Assembly: GCF_042663585.1 (NCBI RefSeq)
Contig: NZ_JBHTAN010000006.1
Coordinates: 1,364,001 to 1,428,000, forward strand
DNA: 64,000 bases
Direction: 5' to 3'
Origin: Natranaeroarchaeum sp042663585
GTDB lineage: Archaea > Halobacteriota > Halobacteria > Halobacteriales > Natronoarchaeaceae
Shown in pieces: positions 58,497-64,000 of the stretch (the stretch's first letter is position 1; every line of letters begins with the position of its first letter). The notes beneath the pieces are model-generated. The model was not told the DNA's origin and did not search any database. It saw only the letters and a list, made by a program, of their open reading frames with translations. A program made the translations under genes and the position numbers.

Positions 58497-59432
58497 CTAT
58501 CGTGACCAGTACCGCCGAGCACCAGCGATCAGTACGATGCCCGCAATCATGACACCAGCAGCGATGTATCTATACGGCGGAATATACTGGACGATCAGCG
58601 GTGGGTCGTCGTATCGGTAGGCATCGTCGTCGCCCGCGTACCCGACAGCCTCGAACTCCTGACGCTGGAACGTCACATCACCATCCACCTCGCCACGGAA
58701 CCACATCTGATCCCGGACACCGTGGTCCTGATTGATCCCCTGGGCATTATAACGGATCTCCCCCTCGATAGTGCTGTCAGGGTCGTCGTTCAGGTCGACG
58801 TAGGCCGTTGCCTCTTCCTCGCCTATCGGAACGAGAGCCAGTTCTCCGGAGCCGTGTGTCTCCTTGGTGTGGACGAAAACCTCGCCAAGATTCGCATGCG
58901 TCGATGGGTTCTCGAACGTAATCGCTGCCTGAGCGATCGGATCACCGTCCTCGTTAGTTGTTTCGACGAGGTCTACGTCGGCGATTCGCTGTGCGGGTAT
59001 GTCCGGGTCGGAGAGGTCGAAGTCTTTCTGGACGGTCGTTTCAAGATCCGGTCCCGTCGTTCCGATAGATACGGAGTGGTTGTCTCGGGTAACATCATAC
59101 TGCTCGCTGAAGTCCCAAGTTTTGTTCCAGGTTTCCCCAGGATCGAGTTCAGGGGACTCGTGTGATATTATTAGATCGTCTACATAATAATTCACACTGA
59201 CAGGACGTGGTCTCGAAGCCTCATTAGAGGCTTTGACTGAAGCACATTCTGTATCCTTGTCGATCACTAGATTAAACCTCACATCGAACTCACTACCAAT
59301 TGTAGATTCGGCGTCGGTACTATTTGAATTCAAATTGTTACAGTCTGTAGCAACCGCAGCGACAGGGCTGCCCGAGACAATAATCAATACGATCAGCAAA
59401 GCAATTGTAACATAGTTTGCAATCCGACTCAT
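58497..59432 (-). CDS. membrane-anchored surface protein, partner of the PKD protein
   Basis: A 311-residue protein with a signal peptide (1-28), an extracellular beta-rich region containing a CARDB-like segment (VNYYVDDLIISHESPELDPG ETW), and one C-terminal helix (YIAAGVMIAGIVLIAGARRYW). It starts one base after the stop of the giant PKD gene, on the same strand, so they form one operon. The first 150 residues of coding sequence use more AT than most neighbours. Function unknown; probably a surface adhesion or assembly protein. Confidence 0.8.
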   Translation of the reverse strand: MSRIANYVTIALLIVLIIVSGSPVAAVATDCNNLNSNSTDAESTIGSEFDVRFNLVIDKDTECASVKASNEASRPRPVSVNYYVDDLIISHESPELDPGETWNKTWDFSEQYDVTRDNHSVSIGTTGPDLETTVQKDFDLSDPDIPAQRIADVDLVETTNEDGDPIAQAAITFENPSTHANLGEVFVHTKETHGSGELALVPIGEEEATAYVDLNDDPDSTIEGEIRYNAQGINQDHGVRDQMWFRGEVDGDVTFQRQEFEAVGYAGDDDAYRYDDPPLIVQYIPPYRYIAAGVMIAGIVLIAGARRYWSR

Positions 59433-59433
59433 T

Positions 59434-62433
59434 TTAGCACACCCCCTCGTAGACTGATTGGCAATCCGCGTTCAATCCATCATTCTCACCAACAACTGCA
59501 GTTATTAGCTCATTTTCTGAGCGTAATCCAGACGCCGTCGCATCTACGCTAAATTCATCGAATTTTAAATCGGTATTGCCATGTCTACGCTGAGTGTACG
59601 GGTATTCTAGGAGCTCACCGTGAACTGTCCCAGAAGTCTCCTGGACATACGACGGATCGTCGTATAAGGCTACAGTTGTTCTGTGTCGTACCTCTTTTGA
59701 CAATTCCCAGGTAGTGGATTTTGTGGTTTTGCCGATACGAAGATTACCACTCTGAGAGGCCCGTCGATAGGCACCACCAACAGCCGTCGTTTCTCCTTGG
59801 GTTACCCAACTTACGTTCGTTTCAGACGTTGTCGATTGCGCTACGTATGTCTGTTTGCTCTCAGATACTGTTCTTGTATATTTATATTGAGTTACTGTCT
59901 TTGGTCGTGGGACGGAGGACCGGTGAGGATATTTAGTTATAGTCCGTGTATGGCCAGTGAACCGACCATCAGCACCGTAATGAGAATTTTCCCAAGCGGA
60001 TACTCTGTCGATGACTGTTCTTGTGTCGTCACCAGCAGTGGACCAGTCACTACGCATCGTGGTGAATCGATCACGTTCGTATTCAGAATCGAACTCACGC
60101 GTTTCTGTAGAATAAGTGGTCTCTGTCTCTCGTTTCTCTAGTTCGACAGATTCAGTAACAGTTGAAGTCGAGTCAAGCTTGTAACCCGCCCCCTCCAAGC
60201 TCATACGTTCGTTCCGAGATGTAGCTGTAACTTCACGGATGACCGTATCGACGGTGTATTCAATATTTTTGACTTCGACGTTTCGGGGTTTCGGCATGAT
60301 CCCGTCGATACCCGAAATCTGTCGCGAATGGTAGGCTTCATCCGATCGTTCCGGATTGGAAACGACAATTACAGGATCAGCACCATGTGTAAAGGATTCG
60401 GCATCAATAGCTACTCGCCCGGTGTAGTATTTGACAGCATTCTGTCGTGCCACGTTGCTAGTATCTTTGGCAGACGGTTCCGGATCAACCATACGCCAAG
60501 ACTCGATAACTCCTTCACCGTTTTTGATTTCAAGATCGACATTCAGATCGTACTCCGGGGAGGCAATTTGATAGTCTTCGGTTCGCACATCAATTAGAAC
60601 TACGTCACCCGATTCGTATGGATCTTCTGAGACTTCTGTCATCTCGTCGATTTGAGGTACATAAAAATCGTAGAGATCAAGCTCATAAGTCGTCGACCTT
60701 CCCATCGGGTCAGATGCTACAAGTTTGGGTGTATCACTGAACTCGATGCCGATAAGATCATCCTCCGAATAAGTTCGATCACGATCTGCAACGTTGAATT
60801 TGAATCCCATACCATCTGGATCGAATGAATCACTTACATCGATCTGAACAAGGTAGCCACGGTCATGCGAATCAGCGCCAGAATCGACAAAGTCGATATG
60901 GACTTCCGGCGGGCTTGGAGTCACTTCAAATTTTGAAGAACCAGCAGCTTTGTTTCCCATTTGAAACCCTAAAATATAATCTTTCGGATATTTCCCAGCC
61001 CATTCGGTTCTGATTGTAAGAGTATCAGTCGTAGAATCATATTCGTTAGGTACCTCTTTGATCTCTATTAGACCACTGTCTTTGAGGTATTCTATAGAAG
61101 GGACTTCACTCGGATCCTCCCCGTTCAACGCAATCTCGATCTCGTGGACGGCAGTATACCGCTCTTCGTCGAGTCGTTCGTGGTACGAATCGACTGGCGT
61201 ATTAACGAAGCCGGAGTCGATCAGTTCTGGCTGTCCCTGGTCCGTTGAGTCTGTAGTAGCCTGTCCTCGCGCGTCGGTTGCCACAGCACGTATCTCGGTG
61301 CGGGAGTCGTCTCGGGGAAGAGCAGCCGAGAATTCGTGTTCGTAGGTGGATCGGTTATCTGCGGGATCTAGAGTCGTCGTCACAACCGGGTCATCACCGA
61401 CGTAGACGGAGACATTCTCCAGAGAACCGAACTTGTCGGTTGCGACAACTTGCCCCATCACGTCGGTTCCGTCTCGGTCCAGATCTAACTCGACGTCGGG
61501 CACCGGATCCGCGACCACCTCGTCGCCGTCCGAGAACGTGATACGGCGCGTCGAGCCATCGTGGTCCGCCAGCGCGTACAGTTGATGCGTACCGGGCTCC
61601 CAATCGACAGTCATCTGCTCGCCGATACCCAGTTGATTGTTCTCATCGTACCATCGGATCGAGCCGAATTCGTCGGAATCGCTGCCAGCGATCCGATACT
61701 CTCCTTCGAGGGGTTGCTGGCCCGTGACCAGTTGATCACCCTCGACAGTAGCTGTCGGCGCGGACGGCGAAGGGCGGGCCGAGTCCTCACGGACGGAGAC
61801 GGTCAGGTCGTCACTGGCGGAGCGGTTGGCCTCGTCCGATACCGTAGCCTCGACGGTGCGTTCGCCGGAGGACGAGAACTCACGGACGAGCGTGTGTGTT
61901 CCTCCGTCGAATTCCGGGTCTCTCTCGATGACGGCCCCATCGATGCGCCACTCGATGCCGTTTATTGGCGTCGTTCCAGATTCGACAGTAGCGGTGTAGG
62001 ATATCTGGTCGTCGACGAGCGGATTCGAACTGCCAGAGACCGTCACCGCCGGTGCAGGTGACTGGCCAACGGAGACGTACATCGCATCGGTATCAGTTCG
62101 ACCATGTTCGTCCGTGACCGTAAGCCGGACCGTGTAAACGCCTTCTCGGTCGGGCACGAACTCCGTCTGGACGCAGTCGTCGCAAGAAGGTACCTGCGAA
62201 TTCCCCTCGGGCGTTTCGATACGCCATTCATAGGTGGCGAGACCGCCTGCAGGCGAGCGAGAACCGCCGCCGTCCAAGAGGACGATATCACCCACCTGTG
62301 CCTCCTGATCTAGCCCGGCCTCCGCGAACGGGTCAGCGTTGCCGCCGTTCTGCGTGGCATTCACGTGACCAACAGCGCCGAACGCGACGCCAGTTAGCAG
62401 CACCGACAGCAGTAGCAACCGATAATATTCCAT
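59434..62433 (-). CDS. giant secreted protein with PKD-type repeats
   Basis: A 999-residue protein with a signal peptide (1-25). Residues 30-330 contain two or three PKD domains (EAGLDQEAQVGDIVLLDGGG, ATYEWRIETPEG, IEWRIDGAVIE). The middle is beta-rich, and the last 320 residues are full of Thr, Ser, Arg and Tyr (EKRETETTYSTETREFDSEY), far less acidic than normal for a haloarchaeal secreted protein. AT content rises in the C-terminal two thirds of the gene. No enzyme motif or membrane anchor is seen. Likely an extracellular fibre or binding protein, possibly acquired. Confidence 0.82.
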   Translation of the reverse strand: MEYYRLLLLSVLLTGVAFGAVGHVNATQNGGNADPFAEAGLDQEAQVGDIVLLDGGGSRSPAGGLATYEWRIETPEGNSQVPSCDDCVQTEFVPDREGVYTVRLTVTDEHGRTDTDAMYVSVGQSPAPAVTVSGSSNPLVDDQISYTATVESGTTPINGIEWRIDGAVIERDPEFDGGTHTLVREFSSSGERTVEATVSDEANRSASDDLTVSVREDSARPSPSAPTATVEGDQLVTGQQPLEGEYRIAGSDSDEFGSIRWYDENNQLGIGEQMTVDWEPGTHQLYALADHDGSTRRITFSDGDEVVADPVPDVELDLDRDGTDVMGQVVATDKFGSLENVSVYVGDDPVVTTTLDPADNRSTYEHEFSAALPRDDSRTEIRAVATDARGQATTDSTDQGQPELIDSGFVNTPVDSYHERLDEERYTAVHEIEIALNGEDPSEVPSIEYLKDSGLIEIKEVPNEYDSTTDTLTIRTEWAGKYPKDYILGFQMGNKAAGSSKFEVTPSPPEVHIDFVDSGADSHDRGYLVQIDVSDSFDPDGMGFKFNVADRDRTYSEDDLIGIEFSDTPKLVASDPMGRSTTYELDLYDFYVPQIDEMTEVSEDPYESGDVVLIDVRTEDYQIASPEYDLNVDLEIKNGEGVIESWRMVDPEPSAKDTSNVARQNAVKYYTGRVAIDAESFTHGADPVIVVSNPERSDEAYHSRQISGIDGIMPKPRNVEVKNIEYTVDTVIREVTATSRNERMSLEGAGYKLDSTSTVTESVELEKRETETTYSTETREFDSEYERDRFTTMRSDWSTAGDDTRTVIDRVSAWENSHYGADGRFTGHTRTITKYPHRSSVPRPKTVTQYKYTRTVSESKQTYVAQSTTSETNVSWVTQGETTAVGGAYRRASQSGNLRIGKTTKSTTWELSKEVRHRTTVALYDDPSYVQETSGTVHGELLEYPYTQRRHGNTDLKFDEFSVDATASGLRSENELITAVVGENDGLNADCQSVYEGVC

Positions 62434-62554
62434 TGATAGTTACAGGATATAAATTGCGGATGCAATATAAACCTGTGGAACGCGCTATCGGGTGAAAGCA
62501 CTAAGAACAGGCACCAAGAAAAAGGATAAATAAGCGGACGAGCGGCGGGGGCCG

Positions 62555-63130
62555 TCAGTTCTCGCCGGGGAGATCCTGAAACGCGCCGACGAAATCGTCG
62601 TGGTCCGATAGGTCAGAAACTGTCTCGTCGACGTTTCCACGGAGTTCGTCGACTTCATTACAGAGTTCGGTGTACTCGTTGCTTGCTTCTAGTTCCCGGT
62701 CCGATTTTTCGGTTTCCAGAAGCGATTTCTTGGAGACGAGCGAGTAGTACTGCTGGATATCGGCCTCGTACATCGAGCGAGTCTGGATTCGGTCGACGAC
62801 CTCCATCAGTTCGTCTTTGGAGACCGGCTTGACCAGGTAGTCGTCGAACCCCATCTCGATGATGTCGAAGTCTGGGTCAACTGCCGTGACCATCACAATG
62901 CGGCAGTCGTATCCGCGATCCCGGATCTCGGAGAGAACCTCGTCGCCAGACAGCCCCGGCATCCGACGGTCAAGCAGAACGATCTGGACGGAGTCTTCCA
63001 TCTTCTCCAGAGCGCTCTCACCGTCATACGCGGTATCGACGGTCCAGTCGGTCTTGAGCCAGGCCGCAAACAGATCTGCAAGTCGTGATTCGTCGTCTAC
63101 GACGAGGATGTCAACTGGTTGGTCGGGCAT
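62555..63130 (-). CDS. response regulator with HalX domain (second copy)
   Basis: A 191-residue protein. Receiver domain: acidic pair near 12-13, phospho-acceptor Asp54 (VLLDRRMPGL), MVTAVDPDFDIIEMGFDDYL and KPV. The HalX tail is residues 130-185 (KKSLLETEKSDRELEASNEY). ATG 63130 (MPDQPVDILVVDDE) is preferred over 63136. Very similar in plan to the regulator at 31792-32358, including the RRMPGL and TAV-PDF-II-M segments. No partner kinase or DNA-binding domain is adjacent. Confidence 0.93.
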   Translation of the reverse strand: MPDQPVDILVVDDESRLADLFAAWLKTDWTVDTAYDGESALEKMEDSVQIVLLDRRMPGLSGDEVLSEIRDRGYDCRIVMVTAVDPDFDIIEMGFDDYLVKPVSKDELMEVVDRIQTRSMYEADIQQYYSLVSKKSLLETEKSDRELEASNEYTELCNEVDELRGNVDETVSDLSDHDDFVGAFQDLPGEN

Positions 63131-63242
63131 AATCAATTATATTTAGGGGTACGTCCGATATTCGTGCACGATAGATGTATGGCGGTAATGGGTGATAAAT
63201 GCCGCGGCCGTATGTCGGGGAACTTATGTATGAATGAATATA

Positions 63243-63938
63243 CTATTTGCTCTCCTCTTCGTCCTCGCTCTCGGAGAATAGTTCGCTTACACCGCCGCTT
63301 TCGATCGTTTCGTACACCACGAGTTCGAGCAACGCAAGCGCACCTAGCAGGAGCACCATGCCGAACACGGGCACTGCTACCAGTACGACGATCAGTAGCG
63401 CGCTGAAGAGATACTGGATAGCGCTGTATCCGGGTGCCCGCTTTGCGACGGCAATTCCTTCCAGCGTCGCGTCAATGACGCCGAGGTCGTCTTCCGCCCG
63501 AACCAGAACGTGTCCAGTGCGGAACGTCAGCAGAATGACGGCCAGAAGGGTATAAAACCCGAACGCCGCCCCGATCCAGAAGACGAACGAATTACTGGCA
63601 AGCGCGAGCGTAACATAGACGATAGTAACGGTGAGACTGCCGAAAATGAGCGCCGAGAACAGTAATCCTTGACGGAAGTTATCACGAATCGAACCCAGAA
63701 AAATCCGCGTGAGTTTTTCGTCCGAAACCGAATCCATCTCTTTGCGTTGCTGGACGGAATGCGAGATAGTCGCAACAGCGGCGAGACAGACGGGACCAAT
63801 TGTCAGAACGGGAAAGACGAACAGCACGCCCAGAATGCTGACGATAGAGACGATAATGATCTGATCGTACACCAGCCGTCCCCACGGCTTGACAGAGCCG
63901 AAGAAATCGAGGGCAGTAACTGAGTCCTGAGAACCCAT
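63243..63938 (-). CDS. YesL/DUF624-like membrane protein
   Basis: A 231-residue protein with six predicted helices. The N-terminal FFGSVKPWGRLVYDQIIIVS start, GPVCLAAVATISHSV and the FLGSIRDNFRQGLLFS segment fit the DUF624/YesL pattern found beside sugar transporters. The C-terminus is a short acidic tail. No transporter gene is adjacent inside the window. The gene starts 62 bases before the window end. Family fairly likely, function unknown. Confidence 0.8.
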   Translation of the reverse strand: MGSQDSVTALDFFGSVKPWGRLVYDQIIIVSIVSILGVLFVFPVLTIGPVCLAAVATISHSVQQRKEMDSVSDEKLTRIFLGSIRDNFRQGLLFSALIFGSLTVTIVYVTLALASNSFVFWIGAAFGFYTLLAVILLTFRTGHVLVRAEDDLGVIDATLEGIAVAKRAPGYSAIQYLFSALLIVVLVAVPVFGMVLLLGALALLELVVYETIESGGVSELFSESEDEEESK

Positions 63939-64000
63939 CGTCAGAAGATTTTCGACGACAGGTCAAAGAGTCACCGAAACCCGATCGGACGTGAGAAGAG

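Overview
The window comes from a haloarchaeon (class Halobacteria). The DNA is GC-rich and the proteins are strongly acidic. Exported proteins carry twin-arginine signals and lipoboxes, many genes look leaderless with a TATA element about 25-30 nt before the start codon, and lineage markers are present: halocyanins, HalX response regulators, aIF1A, phosphomevalonate decarboxylase and an initiator tRNA. No rRNA, CRISPR array, transposase or phage structural gene is visible.

Layout. 1-3726: HAH_0734-type small protein, methylglyoxal synthase, GtrA-like membrane protein, initiator tRNA-Met followed by partial repeats of its 3' end, a CinA-N/molybdopterin-binding protein, and a membrane protein with a polymer-forming (bactofilin-like) repeat domain. 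4034-19672: two complete Dpp/Opp-type ABC transporter operons facing each other (A-B-C-D-F on + ; A-B-C-D-F on -), each ending in a small membrane protein. 19933-21867: purine phosphoribosyltransferase, zinc-ribbon protein, aIF1A, membrane-anchored small protein. 21915-30301: a nine-gene Mrp-type Na+/H+ antiporter operon (E with a UspA domain, F, G, DUF4040, B, C and three D-like subunits). 30501-35627: CoaBC, HalX response regulator, START-like protein, halocyanin, polyprenyl diphosphate synthase, NAD-kinase-like protein. 35708-42087: a cytochrome bc-type respiratory locus (split cytochrome b, Rieske protein, halocyanin and small lineage-specific membrane proteins). 42097-57241: housekeeping and metabolic genes (endonuclease III, phosphomevalonate decarboxylase, NDH-2-like enzyme, sensor kinase, JAMM protease, RibL, aminotransferase, RibH, phospholipase-D-like, S1/OB/DHH phosphoesterase). 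57327-64000: secreted or surface genes (P19-like lipoprotein, PKD-repeat giant with a membrane-anchored partner), a second HalX regulator and a DUF624-like membrane protein.

Main discovery. Both solute-binding proteins of the two peptide-transporter operons appear to be circular permutants of the SBP_bac_5 (DppA/OppA) fold. In each, a segment that is C-terminal in ordinary family members sits at the N-terminus, just behind the lipobox cysteine and an Asn/Gly/Glu-rich tether, and the polypeptide ends where that segment would normally begin. The break points differ: about 205 residues are moved in the first protein and about 75 in the second, so these look like two separate permutation events. 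The partner ABC subunits are also elaborated: insertions of about 100 residues in the cysteine tail of both DppF ATPases, an insertion of about 90 residues between Walker A and the Q-loop in one DppD, and large extra N-terminal membrane regions in both DppC permeases. All of this is read from the amino-acid sequence; no structure prediction or database search was run.
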